Origin: CAWUKT01 sp964352215
Lineage (GTDB): Bacteria; Bacteroidota; Bacteroidia; J057; JADKCL01
Length of the DNA stretch: 64,000 nt
Assembly (NCBI GenBank): GCA_964352215.1
Contig: CAYGRE010000013.1
Location: 1 to 64,000 of the forward strand
Reading direction: 5' to 3'
Shown here: piece by piece, positions 1 through 8,620 of the stretch
Position numbering within the stretch: position 1 is the stretch's first letter
Layout of the letters: each line of letters opens with the position of its first letter
Position numbers and translations under genes: made by a program
Notes under the pieces: generated by a model
Database searches by the model: none
What the model was told of the DNA's origin: nothing
The model's input: only the letters and a program-made list of their open reading frames with translations

Positions 1-1003
1 GAGCTTTTTGAAATTGACTGGTGTTCAGATACCAAACAATCTCGAGATTGTAGGTCAGATGGAGAATTCGGGCCTTGCCCCAGGTGCTGAGACCCTTCGT
101 TTTTCGTATCGCCTCCATTCTCTCCGGAAAGTCCAGCACATTCTCCTGGGTCTGCGTTCGGTAGTATTCATAATAGGCGCAGGATTTAGCATGCCGCTCC
201 GGGAACTCTTTAACTTTGCCAGGGTAAGACCGCCACGTATCAACGATTTGACGAAAATCCTCAAAGATCGAAGGGTTGTCCCTTTCCATGAGATGCAGAT
301 TCAAATGGATAGAAAAGTAGGCAATCCGTGATTCAAACGTATGGAGTTGAATCTCTTTGGTCGAGGGAACCGCCCGCTCGATCTTTTCCATCCGCGATTT
401 AAATGCCTGATCCCAATCCTTTTTTTGTTTCAAAGAGACATAGGAGGCATCATGCAGGCACCGCAATTCAGATTCCTCTTCCAGGTTGCGTAGATAGATA
501 CCTTCTTCTTCATTGATACGGGCAATGACCTGAGCCAATTGCTTATCCTCTATTTCTTTTGCTACTTTTCGCTCCCAGTAACCACATTCCGTCAGGATAA
601 AAAACTTCTCATGTTCATAGGCCGACTTCCTGGTTTCACGGAGGACATTTGAAGCCTCCCGTAACAGCCCCCGCTCCACCAACAACTCGATATGGTCCAA
701 TTTTTTCCGAAGAACCATATTGACTGAGCTTACTGTGCTGTATTTGCGCAAGGCCTCCAACAGGTGGTTGAATAGTCTCTTCTTTCTTACCGAAAAGCGG
801 CTCGCCAGTTTGGTGCCTTCCATTGCCAGGGCATTTCTCAGTTTCTCCTCGTCAAACTCTTCCTGTCGATCCACTTCCTTGAACATCCGAAGAAAAAAAT
901 CATCCCCTTTTCGGATCAATTGATTCAAATAAAGACTGCTTGCTCGTTTTTCAGACGCAGACATCGACTTAATAAGTACAAAGAGTGAATCACCGGGGGT
1001 CAT
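1..1003 (-). CDS. Partial helical protein of a Bacteroidota-specific family (3' end outside window)
   Basis: An uninterrupted minus-strand frame of about 334 codons runs from an ATG at 1003 to the window edge with no stop, so the C-terminus is missing. The N-terminus has the pattern LIKSMSASEKR, which resembles a family of Bacteroidota proteins I recall that begin with a K-S-M-x-x-x-E-K-R motif and continue as long helices. The rest is charged and apparently all helical (many Leu, Glu, Arg, Lys), with no signal peptide or membrane segment. TPR-like repeats are possible but not clear by eye. No catalytic motif is visible and the function is unknown. The gene is followed upstream (on its own strand) by a separate minus-strand membrane protein. 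Confidence 0.75.
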   Translation of the reverse strand, partial: MTPGDSLFVLIKSMSASEKRASSLYLNQLIRKGDDFFLRMFKEVDRQEEFDEEKLRNALAMEGTKLASRFSVRKKRLFNHLLEALRKYSTVSSVNMVLRKKLDHIELLVERGLLREASNVLRETRKSAYEHEKFFILTECGYWERKVAKEIEDKQLAQVIARINEEEGIYLRNLEEESELRCLHDASYVSLKQKKDWDQAFKSRMEKIERAVPSTKEIQLHTFESRIAYFSIHLNLHLMERDNPSIFEDFRQIVDTWRSYPGKVKEFPERHAKSCAYYEYYRTQTQENVLDFPERMEAIRKTKGLSTWGKARILHLTYNLEIVWYLNTSQFQKA

Positions 1004-1051
1004 GGCCTTTGGGAATTATTATTAATCCAGATCTCTGGAAAGAATAGCCTC

Positions 1052-1633
1052 CTATTTCTCAACACTCTTGACCTTCCACTTATCCCCGATCTCAAACTTA
1101 GTGCCCGCAATGATACTCACCGTAAGCATCAGGACCAGGCCTGGGATGAGGAGTCCCAGGGCCAATGTGAACATGAGAATGGCAACAAGCACCGCAGCAA
1201 AGGTACCACAACCGTAAGGATCATTTCCGCTTCTATTGTTCCTTCTCGCGATAAATGAATAAACAGTCCCGATCACTGCCAGTACGCCTCCAAAGATCAG
1301 CAATATCAAGCCACCAATTTTTCTGTTACCGTCTTTATCCTTTCCCTTTACATCAAGCATTTTGATCCTGGAGAATTCGATCTCATTGGCTCCGATCACA
1401 AGGCTGTTCTCCTTCACGCCATTCAGTTGTCCTTCAAAAATGGAGCCATCTAAGGTCTGCACCTTCACCTCAACGCCTTCCGTATAAGTTGCATTTTGCT
1501 TAGCGTTGTCTTGGTGTTCCAGCAATAGATTGTAATTGCTCTCCGCCTCAGTCTGGCCGTTGGTGTGCAGCATGGGGAAGGAGGCAAGAAGAATGACCAG
1601 CAGAGTAAGTTTAGCAATTAGAGGATACTTCAT
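1052..1633 (-). CDS. Secreted/membrane protein of unknown function
   Basis: The 193-residue protein starts with a signal peptide (MKYPLIAKLTLLVILLASFP, cleavage likely near residue 26). A short beta-rich domain with V-x-T-L-D-G-S-I-F-E-G-x-L follows at about residues 55-95; this SH3/LSM-like pattern of a small folded domain is seen in other Bacteroidota membrane proteins. Two hydrophobic stretches near residues 105-130 and 145-175 look like membrane helices joined by a short basic loop (FIARRNNRSG). It would sit in the inner membrane with the small domain in the periplasm. It is transcribed divergently from the Uma2 gene, with about 70 bases between the starts. Function is not recognised. Confidence 0.7.
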   Translation of the reverse strand: MKYPLIAKLTLLVILLASFPMLHTNGQTEAESNYNLLLEHQDNAKQNATYTEGVEVKVQTLDGSIFEGQLNGVKENSLVIGANEIEFSRIKMLDVKGKDKDGNRKIGGLILLIFGGVLAVIGTVYSFIARRNNRSGNDPYGCGTFAAVLVAILMFTLALGLLIPGLVLMLTVSIIAGTKFEIGDKWKVKSVEK

Positions 1634-1692
1634 GCTATAAGATAGTACTTTTTACCTTTACGTGTCGATTCTATTTGCTTAGTCTTTTTTCG

Positions 1693-1700
1693 TAACTTTA
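1693..1700 (+). promoter_or_regulatory. Bacteroidota -7 element directly before the Uma2 gene
   Basis: TAACTTTA matches TAnnTTTG at seven of eight positions. A TTG lies about 16 bases upstream near 1674. The element ends three bases before the ATG at 1704, so transcription starting about seven bases downstream would give an mRNA with almost no leader. Confidence 0.4.
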
Positions 1701-1703
1701 GGT

Positions 1704-2279
1704 ATGGGAACAGCTCAGAAGAAGCCGTTTTATGAATATGAAGAATACCTCTCTCTGGAAGATGAGAGTGATATTCGCAGTGAATATTACGATGGGGAAA
1801 TTTATTCTATGGCGGGAGGGACAGAAGAGCACAGCCGGATTATTTCCAATGTGATACGCGAGGTTGGAAATGCCATTTTTGACAAGGATTATTCTGTATT
1901 TGAGGGGAATCTGAAGGTGAGGATCGAAGAGGCAAACTCGATTGTTTATCCAGATGCAATGGTGGTTTGTAATCCCATAACGTATGACAAAGACAGGAAA
2001 GACTTCATCTGCAACCCCGGGATTGTGGTGGAAGTCTTATCGGAAGGAACTGCGGGGTATGATCGAGGTGGGAAATTTCGAAAGTACCAGCAATTGAATT
2101 CCTTGAAAGAATATGTATTGATCGAGCCAAAAGAGGCACAGGTGGATGTTTTCAGGCGAAATGAACAGGGGTTATGGATTCTCTATTCATTCCAGGGGCT
2201 GGATTCCGTTTTGGTTTTGGAGTCGCTGGACATTCAGGTGGAGATGAGCCGCCTCTATCACCGGGTGCAATTTGTCTAG
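1704..2279 (+). CDS. Uma2 family (DUF820) putative endonuclease
   Basis: The 191-residue protein reads as a Uma2/DUF820 protein, a family with a restriction-endonuclease (PD-(D/E)xK-like) fold. Visible family features are an E-Y-Y-D-G-E-I-Y-x-M-A-G-G segment near residue 28, a conserved His-Ser at 43-44, the Y-P-D catalytic aspartate near residue 82, V-E-V-L-S near 108-112 and K-F-R-K-Y following it. Length is normal for the family. These proteins are abundant in Bacteroidota and cyanobacteria, often as scattered single genes of unclear role. The stop codon abuts the stop codon of the convergent symporter gene with no base between them. Nuclease activity is inferred from the family, not shown. 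Confidence 0.85.
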   Translation: MGTAQKKPFYEYEEYLSLEDESDIRSEYYDGEIYSMAGGTEEHSRIISNVIREVGNAIFDKDYSVFEGNLKVRIEEANSIVYPDAMVVCNPITYDKDRKDFICNPGIVVEVLSEGTAGYDRGGKFRKYQQLNSLKEYVLIEPKEAQVDVFRRNEQGLWILYSFQGLDSVLVLESLDIQVEMSRLYHRVQFV

Positions 2280-5177
2280 TCAATCCCTTTCCTGAACTTC
2301 GCGAATCGTCCCAATCGTCAAACCATGGAGATCTTTGTTCGCAGGAAATAACCACGAAGCCAACCATCCCACCACATAGCAGGAAGCCACTCCGGTAAAT
2401 GTGTACAATAGAAAGTGCACCGCCCCGGTCGAACTGACCCAATACTGCACTCCGGCACTTGCCAGAAATCCAATCAATGCACCACCGGTCGTCGCCCGTC
2501 GGCTGCTCATCCCCAGCAAAAACAAGCCCGCCAATCCTCCCGCAAACAAGCCCAGGACTTTGCTGAATTCATCCCACAAGGATTTGATCTCAAATCCGGC
2601 CAGGGCCAGCGCGAACAAGGTCCCGGCCAGGCCGATGAAGATGGTCGCGATCTTGGCCACGGCCAGATAATGCATGTCCACCCTTCCCGGCACAAACCGC
2701 TTGTAGAGGTCGGAGGTAATCACGGTGGCCGAAGAATTGAGGCTGCTGTCCAGGCTCGACATGGAAGCCGCGAAAATCCCGGCGATCAGGAGGCCACTCA
2801 AGCCCTGGGGCAATTGGGAAATGATGTACCAGGGAAAGATGGCGTCGGCATTTTCGAGGACAGGGTTGAGGTCTCCGGGATTGGTTTTGTAAAATCCGTA
2901 GAGGGCGGTTCCTAGGCCAAAGAAGAGGAGGCTCACCGGGATGACGAGGAAAGCCGGGGTGGCGAGGCTCCAGCGGGCGGCCTTTTCATTCTTGACCGTC
3001 AGGTAGCGTTGCACAAAAGTCTGGTCACTGGTCTGGTTGATCAGATTGGTACCGATGCCCCCGCCCAGGATCACCCACAACGTGGGACTGTTGAAGTCAA
3101 AATTCAGATCGGCCAACCTTAATTTTCCGTCATCCGCCGCTATATCCACCAAGGTATCAAATCCGCCATCCACACCGGTGATCATCAGCACCAGACAGAC
3201 GATTGCCCCCACGGAAAGGACCACCACTTGTTTGACATCGGTCCAGATCACCGCCTCGATCCCCCCCAATACGGTATAGAAAATACTCAATACCGCCATC
3301 ACAATGATGCAGGTATAGATGTCCACCCCGGTCACCACCGACAAGGCAATCGCAGGCAGGAACAAGACGATTCCGATTCGCCCGAATTGAAACAGGATAA
3401 AGGCCAGGCTACCGATTACCCGCACGACCACATGAAAGCGCCGTTCGAGATATTCATAAGCAGTGGTGACATTGAGCCGCCGGAAGAAGGGGAGGACCAG
3501 CCAGATCACGAGTGGGACGGTCAATATCTGGGAAACACTGAGAAAGGTATAGGTCCAGTCGGTTCCGAATGCCTTGGCCGGGACCGCCATATAAGTAATC
3601 GCACTCAGGGAAGTTCCGAAAATACTGATCCCTGCGGCCCACCAGGGAATCCGTTTCCCAGCGGTAAAATAGTCCTGGGTCGTCTTGCCACGTTTCATAA
3701 AATGGGCGCCCATCCAGACGAGGATGGTCAGGTAGAGAATGATCACCGCATAATCCAGCCAGCGGAGACCGATAGGGGCGGGGTTAGGGGTAATTGCCCA
3801 GACCTTGGCGGATGGTTTTCCATCCATGATATCCTGTCGGAAGGTGGTGGTTCCGATACGAGGGCGGGAGGGGAGGATTCCGCCTGTCAGGAAAATTTGC
3901 CCATTCCAGCGGTTTGCCTGAGTCGCCATCGGCAGGTCTTCCGGGAAAGTATCGACCACCGTCCAGGTATTGGTGATGGTATGGTAAGCGAGGATCTCGT
4001 TGTGGGATTCGGGAGTGGTCAGATGACTGTGCAGTATTCCAGAGTTGTTGGGTAGATCATTTAAATCCGAGGTTCCAAATACCAATAAGTGGTGTACTCC
4101 CGCATCAATGACCGGGGAGGAAACCGGGTAATAAGACTTTCCCTTGACCTCAATGGATGCCATTTCCTGCCAGCTACGGGTGCTGGGATCGTACCGCCAG
4201 TTATCATGAAGGGCTTGGTGGGCACTGGGATCAGAATTTATCCCTCCAAACAAATAAATACCTTCTCCCACGCCATCTGATTGGACCCCCATACTGGCAA
4301 ACTGCCGAACAGGACCAGGAGGAGCAGGCAGGATTTCCCATTTCGCCCCTTGCCCAATTGCGGAAATATCCAGACGGTAAAATTGGTTTTCAAACTCTTT
4401 CCCAGCTTTTTCTGCCACTCCATCCCTTTCTGCCACTCCATCCCTCTCTGCCACTCCATCCCTCTCTGCCACTCCATCCCTCTCTGCCTCAACCGCATTT
4501 ATCCAATTCATACCCGCGACATAAACATACCCCCCCGATAAAGCTCCAGCCGCATGGACCAAAGCGACTGGCAAAGGCGCTAAAGACTCAACTGTAACCA
4601 ATTCCTTGACCGGGTCCCATTTGAGCAGCCGGACTTCCTTGTGAAATCCGTTTTCATCCTCCCCGCCGATGCACATAAGTCCCTCCGGCAGAGAAACCGA
4701 AACTCCATTGGCAGCAGGCCGGTCCAGTTGTACCCTATTCCCATCACCCTGTAGCAAGGGCCCAGTTCCATCATTCCCGCTATCCTGTATCAATTGCTCA
4801 TTTCCATTCTTCCCGTCACTCTGCATCAATTGCCCATTTCCATACTTCCCCACCTCCCAGATCAACTGCCCTTTCTCATCTTTCCGCCCAACGAAGATCT
4901 CTGATGAAAATCGCAATTGGTGATCCATCCTGGGCTTAATACCAGGTGAGGCCGTCTGCGGAATCAAACGCTGATACATCCCACCCGCCACAATCAGGAC
5001 ATCATGGTGGACACCAGAAAAAGCTCCTGCAATTCCCGGCCCCCGGGTAGTCGTCTCCTCAACCGGAAGGTCCGCTTGCCGGGACCAATCCAGATAGCGT
5101 CCCTGTCCCGCTGCCTGAGAGACAGGCAGGAGCCACCAAAGAAGGGCCATGACGGAGATGGTAGAATAGCGGAGCAT
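2280..5177 (-). CDS. Kelch/NanM-like domain fused to a sodium:solute symporter
   Basis: Two modules are fused. After a signal peptide (MLRYSTISVMALLWWLLP) comes a periplasmic beta-propeller of Kelch type (repeats such as G-G-I-N-S-D near the middle and a later F-L-T-G-G-I), resembling the sialic acid mutarotase NanM. From about residue 465 a hydrophobic SSS-family transporter of some 13 helices begins, with the typical R-G-K-T-T-x-D-Y-F-T-A-G-K entry segment, followed by W-W-A-A-G-I-S-I-F-G-T-S-L-S-A. This arrangement is known in Bacteroidota sugar-acid transporters, so sialic acid or a related sugar is the likely substrate; that is inference. The propeller carries two coding tandem repeats (12-residue and 6-residue units) annotated separately. 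The start at 5177 is preferred because the frame's earlier ATG at 5288 lies upstream of the signal peptide. Confidence 0.85.
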   Translation of the reverse strand: MLRYSTISVMALLWWLLPVSQAAGQGRYLDWSRQADLPVEETTTRGPGIAGAFSGVHHDVLIVAGGMYQRLIPQTASPGIKPRMDHQLRFSSEIFVGRKDEKGQLIWEVGKYGNGQLMQSDGKNGNEQLIQDSGNDGTGPLLQGDGNRVQLDRPAANGVSVSLPEGLMCIGGEDENGFHKEVRLLKWDPVKELVTVESLAPLPVALVHAAGALSGGYVYVAGMNWINAVEAERDGVAERDGVAERDGVAERDGVAEKAGKEFENQFYRLDISAIGQGAKWEILPAPPGPVRQFASMGVQSDGVGEGIYLFGGINSDPSAHQALHDNWRYDPSTRSWQEMASIEVKGKSYYPVSSPVIDAGVHHLLVFGTSDLNDLPNNSGILHSHLTTPESHNEILAYHTITNTWTVVDTFPEDLPMATQANRWNGQIFLTGGILPSRPRIGTTTFRQDIMDGKPSAKVWAITPNPAPIGLRWLDYAVIILYLTILVWMGAHFMKRGKTTQDYFTAGKRIPWWAAGISIFGTSLSAITYMAVPAKAFGTDWTYTFLSVSQILTVPLVIWLVLPFFRRLNVTTAYEYLERRFHVVVRVIGSLAFILFQFGRIGIVLFLPAIALSVVTGVDIYTCIIVMAVLSIFYTVLGGIEAVIWTDVKQVVVLSVGAIVCLVLMITGVDGGFDTLVDIAADDGKLRLADLNFDFNSPTLWVILGGGIGTNLINQTSDQTFVQRYLTVKNEKAARWSLATPAFLVIPVSLLFFGLGTALYGFYKTNPGDLNPVLENADAIFPWYIISQLPQGLSGLLIAGIFAASMSSLDSSLNSSATVITSDLYKRFVPGRVDMHYLAVAKIATIFIGLAGTLFALALAGFEIKSLWDEFSKVLGLFAGGLAGLFLLGMSSRRATTGGALIGFLASAGVQYWVSSTGAVHFLLYTFTGVASCYVVGWLASWLFPANKDLHGLTIGTIREVQERD
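4411..4488 (-). repeat. In-frame 18-bp tandem repeat inside the Kelch domain
   Basis: Four near-identical 18-bp units (4411-4428, 4429-4446, 4447-4464, 4465-4482) and a partial fifth encode the hexapeptide G-V-A-E-R-D over and over. The first unit differs from the others by one base. The repeat stays in frame and lies in a loop of the propeller. The near identity points to recent slippage. Confidence 0.95.
4740..4883 (-). repeat. In-frame degenerate 36-bp tandem repeat inside the Kelch domain
   Basis: Four 36-bp units (4740-4775, 4776-4811, 4812-4847, 4848-4883) encode diverged 12-residue repeats of the pattern K-x-x-G-Q-L-I-Q-x-x-G-x. They form a hydrophilic Gly/Asn/Gln-rich insertion between propeller strands. 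Confidence 0.85.
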
Positions 5178-5265
5178 CGCGGTAGCTTGTACAAGGATGA
5201 AAATACGAGATAATTGGCGGGATGCAATTGAGGCAATGGGATTAAAGCTGATCTCACAAGGAGAA

Positions 5266-5457
5266 TTAAGAACCAAAGAAGTCCTCAATCTCTTGCCAAA
5301 TCTTGTCAGGATTTTGCCTGTTATCTATTACCGTAACAATCTCAATTTCGTTCTTAAGGATTCTGTAATAGAGGGATGTTTGTTTTGCTCCAACTTAAAG
5401 GCTGCGAGCGGTGATAAGAATATCCGCATTGATTTAGGATACCTTATCTGGAAAGTC
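5266..5457 (-). pseudogene. Remnant of a RelE/ParE-type toxin gene
   Basis: Read on the minus strand, one frame ending at a TAA at 5266-5268 encodes V-G-A-K-Q-T-S-L-Y-Y-R-I-L-K-N followed by E-I-V-T-V-I-D-N-R-Q-N-P-D-K-I. This is the characteristic C-terminal part of RelE/ParE toxins (Y-Y-R-I, then D-x-R-x-x-P-x-x-I). Upstream in the same frame there is an in-frame stop at 5395-5397 and another about 42 bases further, and no N-terminal half. No antitoxin gene is next to it. I read it as a decayed toxin gene; a sequencing error could account for one stop but not for the missing N-terminus. Confidence 0.65.
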
Positions 5458-5460
5458 ATC

Positions 5461-6120
5461 TCACAACAAACTCCCATCAATGATTTGCAACTCCCCTGAA
5501 TGCCTCAGATAAAGCCCCATAAATCCCAATTCGGGATGGAAATACAAGGTGTCAACTGTTTCCACCGCTGGATTTGCCGTATCTACCGTGGCATAGATAC
5601 CAGATATATCTGCGATGTAAATCGCCCTGACGCCCTCAAACGATCCGGCAGACGTTTCGTAGGTAATCACCCTGGAGCCCGTACCATCCCAGGAGACAAA
5701 ATTGTCAGATCCGGGATAGTAGTGATACAATACTTCCGGGGTAACTATATTCCACTGCCCGGTTTGCTCAATGACATAATTTTCCGCCTGGGTACTTTCG
5801 CGTCCGGTGAGGATCCAATACGCATTTTCTCCCCAGTCAACATTGGGGCTGGTGGCATGCAGGATTTCGGAGTAAACACGGACTTCACAGGCCTCCCTGC
5901 GCCCCCGGTTCATAGGTTCTGTCTCTTCCCGACGCTTGACCACCCGCAGGGTATCAATGATTGTGGTGTCCTCTACTCCACGCAATACCCATTCCGTTCC
6001 CACTGGAAAATCGTACAGGCGGAGCATGTCTTGGGAGGGCGGGGGGCATTCCACAGGTTTGCAACCAAGGGTCATGACAACCGTTAGTAGGAAGAGGAGT
6101 GTTGCTGCGTGCGAATTCAT
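5461..6120 (-). CDS. Lipoprotein of unknown function
   Basis: The 219-residue product has a lipoprotein signal: a hydrophobic stretch ending in M-T-L-G-C, placing the lipidated cysteine at residue 20. The mature part starts with a Pro-rich segment (K-P-V-E-C-P-P-P-S) and then a probably beta-rich domain with several W and Y residues and the phrase F-P-V-G-T-E-W-V-L-R-G, seen in small Bacteroidota lipoproteins. No known catalytic motif is visible. It is followed 44 bases upstream on the same strand by another envelope protein gene (6165-6809 is transcribed first), so the two may form a short operon. Confidence 0.7.
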   Translation of the reverse strand: MNSHAATLLFLLTVVMTLGCKPVECPPPSQDMLRLYDFPVGTEWVLRGVEDTTIIDTLRVVKRREETEPMNRGRREACEVRVYSEILHATSPNVDWGENAYWILTGRESTQAENYVIEQTGQWNIVTPEVLYHYYPGSDNFVSWDGTGSRVITYETSAGSFEGVRAIYIADISGIYATVDTANPAVETVDTLYFHPELGFMGLYLRHSGELQIIDGSLL

Positions 6121-6164
6121 TTTGATCTAACGATATCTTACAACTGAAAGCGTTTTGATGAATT

Positions 6165-6809
6165 TCAGCCAAAAATAATTCCAACATTGAGCCCAAAGGA
6201 AACAGCGAGGTGTTTTGCACTTTTCAAGGGCAAATGAGACACCGGAGGCTGTTCAACTTCGTCATAGTAGGACAGACTCCATTTTATGCGTGTTTGCTCA
6301 AAAGGAGGTGTATCATCAATAACCGTATAATTCGTCCAGGTTGGAACAAACCCCAAGCCCACAACAGGTTCAATACGTACAAAGTCCAGCAATGGAATCG
6401 AATATCCAGCCTCAACTACACCCCCAATTGAAACTTCATTTACATCAGAGACTCTCCCGGTAATGCGAAAGGGATTTTTCCAGTAGTTATAAATCAAGGT
6501 TGGCTGGACAAAAGGCCCGGTATGTGGGTTCTCTGATCGGTAAAAATAATACCTCACTCCACCTTTTAGAAAGAACCCCTCTGCCAGTCGTTCCTCTGAG
6601 AAGAGGTCAGGATTCGTGATTCCAAGTCGTCCCACGATCCACAAATTATCCTTCAACTGGCGATCAACTTCAAATGAAAAGTTATTGTTGAAACTGCCCA
6701 ACAAATCAATTTTTACGCCCCACTTTTCATCGGTGGATTGGCAGTTGCCTGGTTGGAAAATGAGGATGATACAGAGAGAGAAAAAGGCTCGGATTACTGC
6801 AGGGTTCAT
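6165..6809 (-). CDS. Predicted outer membrane beta-barrel protein
   Basis: The 214-residue protein has a signal peptide (about residues 1-23, ending G-N-C-Q-S). The mature region alternates polar and hydrophobic residues in short strands rich in Gly, Tyr and Phe (for example G-G-V-R-Y-Y-F-Y and A-G-Y-S-I-P-L-L-D-F-V-R-I-E-P-V-V-G-L-G) and ends with S-F-G-L-N-V-G-I-I-F-G, a typical final barrel strand. It resembles small eight-stranded outer membrane proteins of Bacteroidota. It is the first gene of a possible pair with the lipoprotein at 5461-6120. Specific role unknown. Confidence 0.7.
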   Translation of the reverse strand: MNPAVIRAFFSLCIILIFQPGNCQSTDEKWGVKIDLLGSFNNNFSFEVDRQLKDNLWIVGRLGITNPDLFSEERLAEGFFLKGGVRYYFYRSENPHTGPFVQPTLIYNYWKNPFRITGRVSDVNEVSIGGVVEAGYSIPLLDFVRIEPVVGLGFVPTWTNYTVIDDTPPFEQTRIKWSLSYYDEVEQPPVSHLPLKSAKHLAVSFGLNVGIIFG

Positions 6810-7002
6810 AGAGGATTAGTTTACTTGAAGCCAATTTAGTTTTAATTGAATTGCATTGCAAAGCACTGATTACCGTGATTGAATTTCTCAAAACCCCCTT
6901 CCATTTTGGTCACCCCGGAGGCTTTTCCCCAAAAAAGTCCCAGTTGGTTTTTAGGAATCCCTTAATTTAGTCACAACATCCTTTAAGCCCTGAAGACAGA
7001 CC

Positions 7003-8286
7003 ATGACTGTAAATCGTTTTTATCTGATCATACTGCTAGCCCTCGCTCCCCAACTCCTTCATGCCCAAGCTGGAAGCATCATCGGTTATGTCCGGGATGC
7101 CGAGACAAGAGAGCCGTTGGTTGGGGCCTTTGTCTCTTCTCCGGAAATTGAAAAAGGAAGCTATACCAACGAAGAGGGCTTATTTGTCCTGGAATTCGAG
7201 AATGGCAAAGCAGTTGAAGTTGTTGTAAAATACCTGGGCTACAAAACGGAAATATTCCTGGGAAAACCAGGAATCGGTAAGCCCATAGAGATCTTGTTAA
7301 CCCCGGACGCGATCATCCTGGAACCCACCGTCATCACCGACAATGCCCTGAGGCGCATCCATCCCGACCCAACCCTTTTCATCAAGGATTATGCTTTTCT
7401 GGATGACCATTACCTGATGATCGTGCTGGACCCTGATCTCCGCCGCAACAAGCTGGTATTGCTGGACGATGGCTTGAAAACCGTGCAGGAGCATTTTGGC
7501 CTGGGGGAAGAACCCCTCTCCTTGTACACCGATTGCATGGGGGGGAAGCATTACTTAACCCGGAACTGGGCTTGTCAGATTGATCGGGTGGATGGAGAAT
7601 TGATCCTGCAAAAGAGTAGCCTTGCAGATTTTGAGCGGGTAATGCTGCCCTGTCGCGCCCAGATGGACGATATTTACTATTTTGAAGATCGGCTGAGCAG
7701 GTTTACCACCGGGTATTACTATGTCGAACAAACGAAAGCGGAAAAGAAGGCATTTTACTGGACCATGGACTCCGTGGCCATGAACACCATCCAAGACGAA
7801 TCTACCATCAGAGATCGAATGGCCAGTTTGCCGGATCACCCGATTGCGGAAAGGAACATCTATGCGGCAGCATTGAATGTCGGTTACCTGGTCTCCATTC
7901 AATGCCCCGAATCTTATGCCCCCTTGTTCCGGGTTGGCAGCGCAGTGACCGTCTTTGACCACAACAATTCCCAGATTGTTCAATTTGGAAAGCATGGGCT
8001 AGTCACTTCTCAGATCGAGATTTTCTATGACGAAGAACGGTTCTGGGAAGGGGTGATTCTGGTAGACGAAGAAAAACAACGGGCCTTTACAGTGTACAAT
8101 CAATTGGGTAAAATGACAGTTGGGGAAATCAGTCTCGAAGATGGGAGCATTTCAAGACGATGGGAACTGCCCAAGATGTTTGTCTCCAGGATTCAGGTGA
8201 AGGAAAACGAGATTTACTTCCTGTACAAGGACAATATCTACGATCCGGTCAACCGGTTGTATGCTTTTGATATGGAGTGGGAGTAG
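7003..8286 (+). CDS. Secreted protein with CarboxypepD_reg-like domain
   Basis: The 427-residue protein has a signal peptide (M-T-V-N-R-F-Y-L-I-I-L-L-A-L-A, cleaved after H-A-Q near residue 22). Residues 24-105 form a carboxypeptidase regulatory-like beta-sandwich, recognisable by G-x-V-R-D-A-E-T-R-E-P-L-V-G-A-F-V, then N-E-E-G-L-F and K-Y-L-G-Y-K. In Bacteroidota this module usually heads TonB-dependent receptors, but here no plug or barrel follows. The remaining 320 residues look beta-rich and may form a propeller-like fold (repeated short strands with Asp/Gly turns). A weak promoter (TTG near 6944 and TAATTTAG at 6963-6970) precedes it. The function is unknown; an envelope scaffold or sensing role is possible. 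Confidence 0.75.
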   Translation: MTVNRFYLIILLALAPQLLHAQAGSIIGYVRDAETREPLVGAFVSSPEIEKGSYTNEEGLFVLEFENGKAVEVVVKYLGYKTEIFLGKPGIGKPIEILLTPDAIILEPTVITDNALRRIHPDPTLFIKDYAFLDDHYLMIVLDPDLRRNKLVLLDDGLKTVQEHFGLGEEPLSLYTDCMGGKHYLTRNWACQIDRVDGELILQKSSLADFERVMLPCRAQMDDIYYFEDRLSRFTTGYYYVEQTKAEKKAFYWTMDSVAMNTIQDESTIRDRMASLPDHPIAERNIYAAALNVGYLVSIQCPESYAPLFRVGSAVTVFDHNNSQIVQFGKHGLVTSQIEIFYDEERFWEGVILVDEEKQRAFTVYNQLGKMTVGEISLEDGSISRRWELPKMFVSRIQVKENEIYFLYKDNIYDPVNRLYAFDMEWE

Positions 8287-8431
8287 GTTTTCCAAAACAG
8301 AACGCCTTGGGCTATAGAGCTCGTAGGGTGAGTTTTTGATATATCAATAAATATTTTCTTCTGATCAAGAAGTGAACTTCCCATGACTTTTTGGCTTTGG
8401 AATGAATTCAGGCGAATCATAAATTCATGAA

Positions 8432-8605
8432 ATGAATACGGAAAAGAGTATCAGTGGAGATGTGCACGTAGGCTGGAGATCAGTGGAAGAGCGTGCACAG
8501 AAGATCGAAATCCTCCGTAAAGCACTTGAGGAAGGCAGGCAAAGTGGAATCGTCACCGATTTCAATCCAGAGGATTTCCTCGAAGAGCTCCATCAATCGA
8601 AATAA
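8432..8605 (+). CDS. N-terminally truncated ParD-like antitoxin
   Basis: This 57-codon ORF encodes V-E-E-R-A-Q-K-I-E-I-L-R-K-A-L-E-E-G, then Q-S-G-I-V-T-D-F-N-P-E-D-F-L-E-E-L-H. That matches the second half of ParD antitoxins, the toxin-wrapping tail with K-I-x-x-L-R-x-A-L-x-x-G-x-x-S-G and a D-F-[DN]-P motif. The ribbon-helix-helix DNA-binding N-terminus is mostly missing: only D-V-H-V-G-W-R hints at the normal E-V-V-R-A-G-L-R segment. No ParE toxin gene follows; the next gene is convergent and 15 bases away. It is likely a non-functional remnant or an orphan tail. Confidence 0.6.
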   Translation: MNTEKSISGDVHVGWRSVEERAQKIEILRKALEEGRQSGIVTDFNPEDFLEELHQSK

Positions 8606-8620
8606 AGTAGATCTAGCCCC

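Noticed and set aside
3228..4055. 275-codon plus-strand frame
   Set aside because: It is antisense to the symporter gene, whose membrane helices and Kelch motifs are convincing; its residues have no recognisable pattern.
5197..5499. 100-codon plus-strand frame
   Set aside because: It runs antisense to the start of the symporter and to the toxin remnant and has no coding character.
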